Source: Lachnospiraceae bacterium (lineage in GTDB: Bacteria > Bacillota > Clostridia > Lachnospirales > Lachnospiraceae). Taken from it: a stretch of DNA of 64,000 nucleotides. The stretch is from assembly GCA_021770755.1 (NCBI GenBank), contig JAETQI010000014.1, positions 1-64,000 of the forward strand, in the 5' to 3' direction. The position numbers were made by a program, and so were the translations under genes. This document shows, piece after piece, positions 1 to 8,812 of the stretch. The number at the start of each line of letters is the position of its first letter. Within the stretch, counting starts at the first letter, position 1. A model generated the notes under the pieces. It made no database searches and was not told the origin of the DNA. It saw only the letters and a program-made list of their open reading frames with translations.

Positions 1-52
1 ATTGAACGAGGTTTTCCTCGCAATCACAGGAAAGGAGATCAGACAGTCATGA
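1..52 (+). CDS. ABC transporter ATP-binding protein, C-terminal fragment
   Basis: Only the last 16 codons are inside the window, read in the frame starting at base 2 and ending in TGA at 50-52. The peptide ends LNEVFLAITGKEIRQS, which resembles the C-terminal tail of drug/antibiotic-type ABC exporter ATPases (often xxDVFLxLTGxxxR). Its stop overlaps the ATG of the following permease (ATGA at 49-52), so the two are translationally coupled and probably form one exporter. Function cannot be narrowed from so short a piece. Confidence 0.7.
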   Translation, partial: LNEVFLAITGKEIRQS

Positions 53-891
53 ATCCAGTTACAGCAATTATACAGAGGAATTTGTTAAATTACACCAGAA
101 ACAGGGGGAGGATGATCGGGAGTATTGTGATGTCCATGTTCATGCTGGTGATGTTTTCCTTTATGATGAAATCTTCCATGAGCGGCTTTGGTGAGCCTAT
201 GAATTATCTGATTGCAGGCGTCATTATCATGACAGTTTTTCAGACGGGTATCAATAATTCGTCAGATATCCTGTCAGATATTTCGGACGGATATATGAAG
301 GAGGTTATGGTTGCGCCGATTGCACGTTCCCAGATTTCTATCGGAAATATCCTGTCGGGGGCAGTCGTTTCTACGATACAGGGGACGCTTACCATGATCA
401 TCAGCCTGTTCATTGGATTTAGAATCAATGTGTTTCAGGTTTTACTGCTGATTGTGGTCATGCTGGTTTCAGCGATGACTTTCAGCGCGGTCGGCTTGTT
501 TTTGGCGACTGTGTCACGCAACTCCCCTTCGTTCCAGACAATCAGCTCCATGATTATGATGCCGCTGACGTTTGTTTCCGGCGCATATATACCGACTACG
601 ATGATGCCCGGTTTTCTTCTGCCAGTGGTCTACCTGAATCCGCTTACCTATGTGACGTCCATTTTCCGGTATATTGCGCTTGGAGCATACAAAATGAGTT
701 TGGCAGAACTGGTGCGGGAGGGAATGGCATTTGATATTCATGGCTTTGTCATAACGCCGTTCATGGGGCTTATGATTACGGTTTTGATCGGATCGGTTTT
801 CTTCGCATTGAGTGTTGGAAAGTTTAATCAGGCGGATTTTTCCACGGTAAAAGTGGCAAGGGCAATGCGGGGAGGCGGAGCGCCAAGGTAA
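49..891 (+). CDS. ABC-2 type transporter permease
   Basis: This is a 280-residue membrane protein with about six hydrophobic segments. The first is near residues 23-42, and the last near 240-260 is followed by a short basic tail. Size, segment layout and the stretch FVSGAYIPTTMMPG fit the ABC-2 permease family, the membrane half of small exporters for drugs, lipids or polysaccharides. A good Shine-Dalgarno (AAAGGAG, about 33-39) precedes the ATG. It overlaps the end of an ATPase gene by four bases, so the two almost certainly pair. The exported substrate cannot be inferred. Confidence 0.85.
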   Translation: MNPVTAIIQRNLLNYTRNRGRMIGSIVMSMFMLVMFSFMMKSSMSGFGEPMNYLIAGVIIMTVFQTGINNSSDILSDISDGYMKEVMVAPIARSQISIGNILSGAVVSTIQGTLTMIISLFIGFRINVFQVLLLIVVMLVSAMTFSAVGLFLATVSRNSPSFQTISSMIMMPLTFVSGAYIPTTMMPGFLLPVVYLNPLTYVTSIFRYIALGAYKMSLAELVREGMAFDIHGFVITPFMGLMITVLIGSVFFALSVGKFNQADFSTVKVARAMRGGGAPR

Positions 892-941
892 GTATGGAAG
901 AAAAGTATGAAATAGAAGTATGAAATAGAAGGGAAACATTT

Positions 942-1811
942 ATGGAATTGCAATTTGAAGATATAGCAAAAAGCTATAAAGACAAAAAGGTTCTGAAAGG
1001 CATTTCTGTCACAATGGGAACGGGGGTTTATGGGCTGCTTGGGCCAAACGGCGCGGGAAAGACGACGATGATCCGCATTATGGCGGATGTGCTGCGCCCG
1101 GACAAAGGACGGATTTTATATAATGGCAGGGATATTCACGATGTGGGCGATGAATACAGGGCGAAAATAGGATATCTGCCGCAGGATGTCAGTTTTTATA
1201 ATGACTTTACGGGCAGGGATTATCTGGAATATTCTGCCGCGTTAAAGGGCATGGAAAAAGCATACGCAAAAAAGCGGATCGAGGAACTGGCGTACAGTGT
1301 AGGTTTGCAGGACGATTTAAAGCGGCATTGCTCCGCTTATTCGGGAGGGATGCAGCGCAGGCTTGGCATTGCGCAGGCGCTTCTTGACAATCCCGAGATT
1401 TTAATTCTGGATGAACCGACTTCCGGGCTTGATCCGTTTGAGCGCATCAAATTCCGGAATATCATATCCGCTTATTCAAAAGACCGTCTGGTACTGCTTT
1501 CCACGCATATAGTATCTGATGTGGAGCAGATTGCCGCGCAGATTATGATGATGGAGTATGGCGTGATTCATCATGTGTACAGCAGTGGGGAATATGTCAA
1601 AATGATGGCTGGTAAAGTCTGGCTTGTGGAAATGCCAGCGGAAGAACTTGTGGAGTACCAGAAGCAGGCGGTGATCAGTAATGTAGCGGCAAAGGAAGGG
1701 CTTATGGAAGTGCGGGTGATTGCAAAATCAAGACCTGCGGCCAGTGCAGTGCAGGCTGCACCGAATCTGGAAGATGCGTATCTGTATATTTTTAATTTTC
1801 GCGGGCAATGA
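942..1811 (+). CDS. ABC transporter ATP-binding protein
   Basis: The 289-residue cytoplasmic ATPase has Walker A GPNGAGKTT (about residues 34-42), the ABC signature YSGGMQRRLG (about 132-141), Walker B ILILDEPTSGLDP (about 153-165) and the switch histidine in STHIVSDVEQI. It powers the permease encoded immediately downstream, whose reading frame overlaps its stop (ATGA at 1808-1811). The subfamily resembles exporter ATPases used for bacteriocin or antibiotic resistance. AGAAGGG lies a suitable distance before the ATG. This is a second exporter module after the 1-891 pair, and all four genes may be one transcript. Confidence 0.9.
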   Translation: MELQFEDIAKSYKDKKVLKGISVTMGTGVYGLLGPNGAGKTTMIRIMADVLRPDKGRILYNGRDIHDVGDEYRAKIGYLPQDVSFYNDFTGRDYLEYSAALKGMEKAYAKKRIEELAYSVGLQDDLKRHCSAYSGGMQRRLGIAQALLDNPEILILDEPTSGLDPFERIKFRNIISAYSKDRLVLLSTHIVSDVEQIAAQIMMMEYGVIHHVYSSGEYVKMMAGKVWLVEMPAEELVEYQKQAVISNVAAKEGLMEVRVIAKSRPAASAVQAAPNLEDAYLYIFNFRGQ

Positions 1812-1852
1812 GCCAATTTGGTGAATGCCGGGAAAGGATGGGAGTTAGTGTA

Positions 1853-3055
1853 ATGTCATTATTTCATTTTGAATTTAGAAAGTTGTTACTCAATAAAAAA
1901 ACGGTAAGTCTGCTTGCCTGTCTGTTTATCCTTTATAGTCTGATGGGTTTCGTGACTTCCTTGTTTTTGATTGGAAGCGGCAAAAGTTATCGTGCTTATG
2001 AGGAGCTGGCAGCCGGCTATGAGGGAACGATCGATGAAGGGAAGGCTGTCTGGGCGAAAAAAATATATGAAGAAATAAGCGCCCGTTATGGCACGGATTC
2101 CCGGATGATTGCCAGAAGCATCAAAGACCAGCCTGAGACAATGCTGGCAATAAAATACAATGAATTTACGGAAAGGGTAGATGAATATTGGAACGGGACA
2201 CCGCCGGAAAGCGCCGAGGAGCCGTATGGAATTGCACTTATAGCGTCGAAGTTAGCTGAACTTGAAATGCAGGGGAAACAGAATACATTTGCGTACACAA
2301 AGCTTTCCGATTCTTTAAAAAGGCTGACTGCACTTGGTGAACCGGAATTTGCCAATATCCTGCTGTGGGAGAATCTGTTTGTCAACTGGGGCGAACATAT
2401 GATGCAGTTTTTGTTGTTTATTCCGCTGACGTTTATCATTGCCCCGGTATTTGCCGTGGAACGCGCAACTGGCATGGACCATCTGATTTTAAGCTCCAGA
2501 AGCGGCAGACGCAAAATTGTTACGGCCAAGCTGCTCAGTATATTGGCTGCATCTGTTACTGTGACGCTGATCTATGTGGCGGCGACCTTTATTTTTGGTT
2601 TTCTGCCACATGCCAGCCTGCATGGCTGGAACGCTGCAATCCAATCCATTCCAACGTATGCAAGATCCATGTTTGGCTTTCAGACGTGGCAGCTTGCTGT
2701 AGCCGGAGCGGTATGGATTCTTTTCACAGGGGCAGTTTACAGCCTTATCATTGGATTTATTTCATCACGAATGAAAAGCCAGATGGGAACGGTGGGTGTA
2801 AGCCTTGCCATTCTGTTTATTAACGTGGGTCTGGCGGCAATGGGGGATACTGTCACACAGAGGTTACAGCCTCTGATTGACTTTGGACTGGCGAATGTCA
2901 CACTGATCAAGGAAGTGTTTGGGGGATTTAAAATGTTTCATGTGTTTGGTATGTGTGTCAGTTATCCGGTTATGGCGGTTTTTGTTTTGGGCTTGACCGC
3001 TGTCCTTGCAGGTTTTGGAATCTACCGTGGACAAAAAAACAGGACTGTGGCATAG
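1853..3055 (+). CDS. ABC transporter permease with large extracytoplasmic loop
   Basis: The 400-residue protein starts MSLFHFEFRKLL. An upstream in-frame ATG at 1808 overlaps the ATPase stop, but the ATG at 1853 has GGAG eight bases ahead and gives a normal permease N-terminus. A first membrane segment near residues 20-40 is followed by a hydrophilic domain of roughly 140 residues, then five further membrane segments, including the stretch around 'LLFIPLTFIIAPVFAVE'. This layout is typical of permeases paired with lone ATPases in Firmicutes export systems. It is partnered by position with the ATPase at 942-1811. Substrate unknown. Confidence 0.8.
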   Translation: MSLFHFEFRKLLLNKKTVSLLACLFILYSLMGFVTSLFLIGSGKSYRAYEELAAGYEGTIDEGKAVWAKKIYEEISARYGTDSRMIARSIKDQPETMLAIKYNEFTERVDEYWNGTPPESAEEPYGIALIASKLAELEMQGKQNTFAYTKLSDSLKRLTALGEPEFANILLWENLFVNWGEHMMQFLLFIPLTFIIAPVFAVERATGMDHLILSSRSGRRKIVTAKLLSILAASVTVTLIYVAATFIFGFLPHASLHGWNAAIQSIPTYARSMFGFQTWQLAVAGAVWILFTGAVYSLIIGFISSRMKSQMGTVGVSLAILFINVGLAAMGDTVTQRLQPLIDFGLANVTLIKEVFGGFKMFHVFGMCVSYPVMAVFVLGLTAVLAGFGIYRGQKNRTVA

Positions 3056-3351
3056 AAGGGAAAAAATTTTGCAATGTAATTCTAAAATGGTCATCAATTT
3101 GGAGGAATCCTTCATTTGATATAATTGTTATATACAATTTGACTTAATTAAATGATGCCATATGGTTGAAACTAATGAAAAACATCAAGTTTCTAAATTT
3201 CAATAGGAAAGTTAACAAGATCGTGCTATAATACAAAGCATATCAAAAAATGCAAAATAATACATGCAAAACAGTTCGTTTTCGAAAGCACGGATAGAGT
3301 ACTAGGCACCATCGGATGTGTTGTATGAATGGATGAATACAGGAGGGCGTT
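3056..3351. other. intergenic region upstream of first GH38 gene
   Basis: This AT-rich gap holds no credible gene. A -10-like TATAAT sits in 'gctataataca' near 3225-3235 without a clear -35. An inverted repeat TTCG-TTTT-CGAA near 3277-3288 could be an operator for a sugar repressor, but nothing in the sequence proves it. AGGAGG stands just before the ATG at 3352. Confidence 0.4.
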
Positions 3352-6201
3352 ATGGCAGGCATTGTTGACAAGTTCGTGAAGCTAAAGACTTCTATTGGAG
3401 GAAATCGGGAAAAAACCGGGTATGAGGATACTTTTGGGATGCCAGGGGAAGAGCAGGCGCATATTACGCGTCCGAATCAAGCCAACACAAGAATTATCAG
3501 TGAGCTGGAGTTTGCACTGCATCTTTCCGAAGCGGCAGATGGGATCTACGACAGCCTGTTGGAACAGGTTCTGGATTTTTTGCTTGAAAAAACAAAAAAA
3601 CAGGGAGTTCTGACAAATGAGGACTGCAGTGCGGCGGAAGAAATGCTCACACCTATGAAGACGGAAGCGAAGAGTTATAAGCTGATTCTCGCTGCCCATG
3701 CACATATTGACATGAACTGGATGTGGAGCTTCAATGAAACCGTTGCGATCGTATTAGCTACGTTTCGCTCTATATTGAATATCATGGATCAGTATCCGGC
3801 GTTTTGTTTTTCCCAATCCCAGGGAGCTGTATACCGGATTGTGGAGGAATACGATCCCGGACTGATGGAGGAGATCAAAAAGAGAATCGCGGAGGGGCGC
3901 TGGGAAGTGACAGCCACGGCGTGGGTGGAAACGGACAAGAACCTTCCCACAGGAGAGTCCCTGCTGCGTCATATTCAGTATACCAAGAGGTATATGGAAG
4001 AAGTGTGGGGAGTGAACAGGTTAGAGGTGGACTTTTCGCCGGATACTTTCGGGCATAGCGCCAATGTGCCGGAGATTGACCGGTTTGGTGAAGTGAAGTA
4101 TTATTACCATTGCCGTGGCAATAACGGCAGAGAGATACTCTACCGCTATAAAGCGCCTTCCGGGAAAGAGATATTGACTTATCGGGAGCCGAACTGGTAT
4201 AACGGCGCTGTTACACCCCATATGGGAGCCGGATTACCGGAGATCAGCAGGCGGTGTATGGGGCTTCGCACAGGGCTGGCTGTCTACGGTGTGGGGGATC
4301 ATGGCGGCGGTCCGACCAGGAGGGATGTGGAGCGAGCGCTGGAGATGATGGAGTGGCCGATTTATCCCCAGGTAAAATTCGGCACATTTCACGAATTTTT
4401 TAAGGAAGCGGAAACCGTATGGGAGAAGCTGCCTGTGGTGGATCACGAGCTGAATTACTTTGCGCCCGGCTGCTATACGACACAGAGCAGGATCAAGCGC
4501 GGTAACCGCCGTCTGGAGGCTGCCCTGCTGGATGCGGAGGCGATGTCCGCGCTGGCAGGAAAACTGACAGGATATCCGTTTGCGAAAGAGAAGATGCAAA
4601 AAGCATGGTGTGATGTGCTTTTCAATCATTTTCATGATATCCTGACAGGTTCCTGTGTGCAGGATTCGAGGGAGTACGCCATGGGGCTGTTCCAGACTTC
4701 CATGGCTGTCGCAAACACCCAGATTCAAAACGCAATGGGAGCGATTGCAGGTAAGATCGATACATCGTCCATTCCGTCGGATGTGGATCCGTATTACAGC
4801 CAGTCAGAAGGCGCGGGCGCAGGTTATGGCATTGAGAACTTCGCGGGCGTTCCGAGTACGGAGCGCGGCGGCGGGCGTACCCGGATATTCCATATTTTTA
4901 ATTCCCTGTCATGGGAGCGCAGCCAGGTGGAAGAACTGACTGTGTGGGATTGGACGGGAGATCTAAAGCGGATTCATATGACAGATCATCGGGGGAGAGA
5001 GATCGGTTTTCAACTGTTGGATACAGAAATGCAGCAGTACTGGGATCACAAGTACATACGTGTGCTGGCGGATGTGACGGTCCCTGCTCTTGGATATACT
5101 ACGGTCGTGCTTTCCGAAAGGGAGATAGAGACCTATCCGGTCTATCTGCAGGAACGGGAACGCATCACGAGACCTTATGATGATTATCAGTTGGAGAATG
5201 AAAAGGTAACTGTGAGAATATCCGCTTCTTCAGGGCGTATCATATCCCTAAAGGATAAGGAAACCGGTGCGGAGCTGGTCGGGCAGGAAACCGGCGCGGG
5301 TTTTACCTATATTGAGACGGAGACAGCAACATCCAGCGCCTGGGATATCGGCAGATATATCTGTGAGCTTCCGGCAGAGCGCTGTATTCGGATAGAGAGT
5401 CTGGCGGATGGTGCTTTGCGCAGGAGTGTGAGGGCGGTATGGCGGATCGCGGGTTCCGAGATTGAGGCGATTTATAGTCTTGATAAGTATCAGTCTGCTG
5501 TGAAGATCGAGGTGAAGGTGGATTGGCATGAAGTGGGGAGCGATATCATTCCTGTTCTGGATTACCGTATCCCTCTGGCGTATGTGCCGGAAGACTACCA
5601 GTATGATATTCCGGCGGGTGCGATCCACAGGAGCGCCTGGAATAACGATGTACCCGGCCTGCAGTACGGGATGGCGTGCCGCACGGAGAATCCCTGCGCC
5701 ATATTGATCAGCGACAGCAAGTACGGCTACAGGGCGGCAAAACAGAATCTGGCGCTGACCCTGATCAATAGCTCCACCAGTCCGGACCCGTATCCGGAAA
5801 GGGGCATTCATCGGATCACGTTGTGGTTTGGCGCATGCAGGGCAGATGCCCTGGAAGCGGAGCGGATGGCTGCAGCCTGCAACCATAATCTGTTCTATCA
5901 GCCGTCCAACGTCCATCATGGCACGCTGCAGATGGAGGGCAGTCTGCTCTGCATTTCGGCGGAACATGCAGTCGTTTCGGCTGTGTTGCCGGGAGAGGAA
6001 GGGACCGTACTGGTTCGCGTTTACGGGACGGCAGGAGAAAAGGAGACGGTCCGGCTGGAGTTTGGGACAGAAGTGACAGATGCGAGGGCTGTCAATCTGT
6101 TTGGCAAAGAGCAGGAGGGGACAGTAACGGTTTCGGGGAATCAGGTCGCATTTGCCGTAGAGCCGTATGCGCTGGCAGAGGTGGAAGTCAGACTTGGCTG
6201 A
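3352..6201 (+). CDS. alpha-mannosidase, GH38
   Basis: The 949-residue cytoplasmic enzyme (no signal peptide) is predicted to release alpha-linked mannose from oligosaccharides. GH38 hallmarks are the zinc-binding pair H118-x-D120 in AHAHIDMNW, the nucleophile/zinc ligand D231 in SPDTFGHSANVPEI, and the later zinc-binding histidine region FNHFHDILTGS. The C-terminal half is the beta-rich GH38 domain. It has a shorter N-terminal part than the other GH38 in this window (13995-17129) and shares only the family motifs, so the two probably differ in linkage or aglycone preference. It stands alone ahead of a strong bidirectional terminator and faces the repressor gene. AGGAGGG precedes the ATG. Confidence 0.92.
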   Translation: MAGIVDKFVKLKTSIGGNREKTGYEDTFGMPGEEQAHITRPNQANTRIISELEFALHLSEAADGIYDSLLEQVLDFLLEKTKKQGVLTNEDCSAAEEMLTPMKTEAKSYKLILAAHAHIDMNWMWSFNETVAIVLATFRSILNIMDQYPAFCFSQSQGAVYRIVEEYDPGLMEEIKKRIAEGRWEVTATAWVETDKNLPTGESLLRHIQYTKRYMEEVWGVNRLEVDFSPDTFGHSANVPEIDRFGEVKYYYHCRGNNGREILYRYKAPSGKEILTYREPNWYNGAVTPHMGAGLPEISRRCMGLRTGLAVYGVGDHGGGPTRRDVERALEMMEWPIYPQVKFGTFHEFFKEAETVWEKLPVVDHELNYFAPGCYTTQSRIKRGNRRLEAALLDAEAMSALAGKLTGYPFAKEKMQKAWCDVLFNHFHDILTGSCVQDSREYAMGLFQTSMAVANTQIQNAMGAIAGKIDTSSIPSDVDPYYSQSEGAGAGYGIENFAGVPSTERGGGRTRIFHIFNSLSWERSQVEELTVWDWTGDLKRIHMTDHRGREIGFQLLDTEMQQYWDHKYIRVLADVTVPALGYTTVVLSEREIETYPVYLQERERITRPYDDYQLENEKVTVRISASSGRIISLKDKETGAELVGQETGAGFTYIETETATSSAWDIGRYICELPAERCIRIESLADGALRRSVRAVWRIAGSEIEAIYSLDKYQSAVKIEVKVDWHEVGSDIIPVLDYRIPLAYVPEDYQYDIPAGAIHRSAWNNDVPGLQYGMACRTENPCAILISDSKYGYRAAKQNLALTLINSSTSPDPYPERGIHRITLWFGACRADALEAERMAAACNHNLFYQPSNVHHGTLQMEGSLLCISAEHAVVSAVLPGEEGTVLVRVYGTAGEKETVRLEFGTEVTDARAVNLFGKEQEGTVTVSGNQVAFAVEPYALAEVEVRLG

Positions 6202-6218
6202 TAAGGAGATGCAGCACA

Positions 6219-6259
6219 AAAAGGAAAGGAAGTCACATCATGTGACTTCCTTTCCTTTT
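6219..6259. terminator. bidirectional terminator between convergent genes
   Basis: A perfect palindrome has 19-20 bp arms (6219-6238 and 6240-6259) around a single central base. It starts with an A-run and ends with TTTT, so it can act as an intrinsic terminator on both strands. It sits between the GH38 gene on plus and the regulator gene on minus. Confidence 0.9.
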
Positions 6260-6294
6260 AGGCGCAGACCCGTGCAGAGGAAAACAGACGACTG

Positions 6295-7428
6295 TCAGAA
6301 TACCACTGCGGCGGTGGACTGATGGATCTCCAGCGATGGGGTGACGACTTTGCGGTAAATATTCATGTCATGCTGTTCCAGACGCCGGCGCAGGATGTTG
6401 CCTGCCTCCCTGCCCATACTGTATTCGGACTGGTTGATATGGGTGAAAAAATCCGGATTTCTGGCGGCAGTCATGGGTCTGTCAAAGGAGATCAGCGATA
6501 CCGCCCGCGGAACATCGATCTTTAAGGAAGCGCACAGATCGTATAAATAAGCGCAGGTGTCGCACTCCGCGGCCACGAAAGCCGTGATCCTGTTTTCGTT
6601 GACCAGTCTGACCAGCTTCTCCTGATTATGGCTGAACTTTTTGGTGATGTCAAACCCCTCGACAATTTGTATGGAATTTTCTGCCATGTTCAGCTTTTCG
6701 GCAGCGGATTGGAGTCCCTCGAACCTTAGTTTGACAGAGAACGTATTCCGGTCAGAAGTAGTGACAAGGGCAATGCGCTGGTGTCCGAGCTCGTTCAGGT
6801 GTCTGGCGCACAGCTCGCCTGCAGCCCGGTTGTCGGCGATGACATAGCTGGTATTGAGGCGCGGCAGGTAGCGGTCCAGCAGCACCAGGGGATATTTCTG
6901 CAGGCTCATGAATAGCAGCTCATTGCTGAAAAAGGGCTGGTTCTGGGGGAACAGCACGATCCCTGCAATATTTGTTTCCAGACAGCGCTTTAACAGATAA
7001 TTTTCGATCTGCGGATTCCTGCTCTGGAAAAAATGACAGATATATTCATTTTCGGGAAATGCCGAAAAAACGCCGTTCATCATGGACAGTGAAAAGATGT
7101 CCGTCAGGGTAGGAATAATGCAGGCGATCTCCGGCAGGAGATCAAGGTTCGGGCTGTTTTCCGCAGGCAGCGTCAGATCGTTTGTCAGGGGAGGCGCCTC
7201 CTGCGGCTGCGCGACAAAGCTCCCCTTGTTGGGAAAGCGGTCGACCACCCCTTCGCTCTTTAGCTCGCTCAGGGCTCTGGAGACTGTGATGCGGCTCACC
7301 TGGTACTGTTTCATCAGTTGGTGCTCTGTGGGGAGCCTGTCTCCGGGGGACAGGAGATTGGTTTTGATCTGGTGCAGGATATCTTCTTTGATTTTTTGAT
7401 ACATGGGTTGGTTCATGATATTCGCCAT
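6295..7428 (-). CDS. GntR-type HTH regulator with periplasmic-binding-like sensor domain
   Basis: The 377-residue regulator is read from the ATG at 7428. A GntR winged helix (about residues 1-75, including LPTEHQLMKQYQVSRITVSRAL) is followed by a LacI/GalR-type sugar-binding domain (about 95-375, e.g. ELGHQRIALVTTS and VSLISFD). This is the AraR-like architecture, which normally represses catabolic genes until a sugar binds. The frame stays open upstream to a TTG at 7668, but a sigma-A promoter and a repeat element lie in that stretch, so 7428 is preferred. GAGGGAT in AAGGAGGGATTGCGCT precedes it. It lies between the mannosidase and the transporter genes and is the likely local regulator. Confidence 0.88.
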   Translation of the reverse strand: MANIMNQPMYQKIKEDILHQIKTNLLSPGDRLPTEHQLMKQYQVSRITVSRALSELKSEGVVDRFPNKGSFVAQPQEAPPLTNDLTLPAENSPNLDLLPEIACIIPTLTDIFSLSMMNGVFSAFPENEYICHFFQSRNPQIENYLLKRCLETNIAGIVLFPQNQPFFSNELLFMSLQKYPLVLLDRYLPRLNTSYVIADNRAAGELCARHLNELGHQRIALVTTSDRNTFSVKLRFEGLQSAAEKLNMAENSIQIVEGFDITKKFSHNQEKLVRLVNENRITAFVAAECDTCAYLYDLCASLKIDVPRAVSLISFDRPMTAARNPDFFTHINQSEYSMGREAGNILRRRLEQHDMNIYRKVVTPSLEIHQSTAAVVF

Positions 7429-7449
7429 AGCGCAATCCCTCCTTTTTAT

Positions 7450-7543
7450 GCACACGGGAACCCGGCGGAAGATTGTCGGCATACGCTGACGGGTGTCCGG
7501 CGCGCGAGTAGGGGAAGATGGCTCTTTCCCACTCGATTGTGTC
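7450..7543 (+). repeat. dispersed intergenic repeat, copy A
   Basis: This segment shares a block with sequence at 58803-58889. Both contain GTCnGCATACGCTGnCGGG followed by CGCGCG(A/G)G(T/C)(A/G)GGGGAAGA and an imperfect hairpin ending in CCCnC(T/C)CG. A shorter match lies at 29477-29524. Here it falls in the 5' leader of the regulator gene, which is transcribed on the other strand. Shared sequence is seen directly; the nature of the element is unknown. Confidence 0.6.
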
Positions 7544-7551
7544 ATATAATA

Positions 7552-7581
7552 AATATACCGCATTGCATTTGCATATGTCAA
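7552..7581 (-). promoter_or_regulatory. predicted sigma-A promoter of the regulator gene
   Basis: On the minus strand a TTGACA (7581-7576) is followed by 18 bases and TATATT (7557-7552). It lies about 125 bases upstream of the regulator ATG. The -35 coincides with one arm of an inverted repeat, which would allow autoregulation. Confidence 0.5.
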
Positions 7582-7600
7582 GATAAATGATTTGACATAT
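7573..7600. promoter_or_regulatory. inverted repeat, candidate operator
   Basis: The arms ATATGTCAA (7573-7581) and TTGACATAT (7592-7600) are perfect 9-bp inverted repeats separated by 10 bases. Each arm contains a -35-like TTGACA, one facing each way. Its place between the divergent regulator and transporter genes suggests an operator for the regulator; that role is inferred. Confidence 0.45.
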
Positions 7601-7681
7601 TTGATATACGAAATATGCAGTAAATAAAAAATGAAAATATGTGAAATATGACTAAAAATGAAATTCAAAGGTAAAAAAACA

Positions 7682-7710
7682 TTGCGTTCTATACAAAATC
7701 ATGCTAGAGT
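7682..7710 (+). promoter_or_regulatory. possible promoter of the mannoside transporter operon
   Basis: TTGCGT (7682-7687), a 17-base spacer and TAGAGT (7705-7710) form a moderate sigma-A match, about 125 bases upstream of the first permease start. The rest of the 7582-7837 gap is AT-rich with several TGACATA/ACATAAC-like words and no gene. Confidence 0.35.
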
Positions 7711-7837
7711 AAGTATATGAAAAAGACATGACGAATAACAAAATAAATAGTATTATGACATAACAAATAATACATAACAAAACCATGTCAAATTCGAAAA
7801 TCTATGAGTTGATGAAACGAAAAGGAAGGTGATGCGT

Positions 7838-8796
7838 ATGGAAGGAAAAATGGGAAAGGCTGTACTGAATCCGGAACAGAAAGTCTATAATCGGAAAAGG
7901 CTGTGGATAGAAATCAAAAAGCATAAGATCCTGTATCTGTTCATGCTGCCTTGTGTGATCTCGTTGATCGTGTTTTCTTATGCGCCGATGACAGGCATTG
8001 TCCTGGCGTTTAAGAACTATCGGTTTGACCTGGGAATTTTCGGGAGTGAATGGGCAGGGCTGAAACATTTCAAGAGCTTCCTGACATCACCGGAATTCTG
8101 GACGACAACCCGCAATACATTAGTGCTCAGTATATTAAAGATTGTTATCTGTTTTCCGGCCCGATTATTTTAGCCTTGTTACTGAATGAAGTACGGGCAG
8201 AGAGGTTCAAGAGGCTGGTTCAGACAATGAGCTATCTGCCAAACTTTGTGTCGTGGGCGGTGGTGGTGACGCTGCTGACAGCAATCTTTTCGCCATATGG
8301 CGGCCTCTATAATGATATCCGCAAGATGATGGGACTGGATGCGGTCTTTCTGATGGGGGAGAAGGAGGCGTTTTATCCTTTGGCAATCTTTTCTGATATG
8401 TGGAAGAATGTAGGCTGGGGCTCCATCGTATATCTGTCGGCGATCACGGCGGTGGATCAGGGACTTTACGAGGCGGCCACCATTGACGGGGCGAACCGCT
8501 GGCAGTGCACATGGCATATTACCATTCCGGGAATTGCAACTACCATTGGGATCATGTTCATTATGCGGATGGGCGGTATCCTCAGCGCGGACTATGACCA
8601 GGTCCTGCTGCTGCAGCAGCCCGCCAATCTGCAGATCTCCCAGGTTCTGGACACCTACGTCCTGCAGACAGGTATCCGGTATGGCAAGTTTGAATATGCC
8701 ACAGCCATCGGACTGGTCAAATCGTTAATCTCGCTGGGAATGGTCGTAATTACGAATCATCTGGCGAAGAAGTACGGTGAAGTGGGATTGTGGTAG
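7838..8796 (+). pseudogene. carbohydrate ABC transporter permease (LplB/UgpA-like), frameshifted
   Basis: The N-terminal half is read in one frame to a TAG at 8171-8173, and the rest continues in the -1 frame to 8796. The protein reads ...IVICFPA then PIILALLLNEVRAERFKR, an uninterrupted permease if one C were added to the GGCCC at 8158-8162. The repaired protein is about 319 residues, normal for the family, with the conserved cytoplasmic loop near YEAATIDGANRWQCTWHITIP. It would be one of two membrane subunits for a lipoprotein-dependent sugar importer. A GGAAGG lies eight bases before the ATG at 7838. The lesion may be real, a slippery site or a sequencing error in a homopolymer; the remainder shows no other decay. 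Confidence 0.8.
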
Positions 8797-8812
8797 AAGG
8801 AGGGAGCTTGAG

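Noticed and set aside
7429-7668. N-terminal extension of the GntR-type regulator to a TTG at 7668
   Set aside because: The extra 80 residues are not part of the family, and the stretch holds a promoter and a repeat element.
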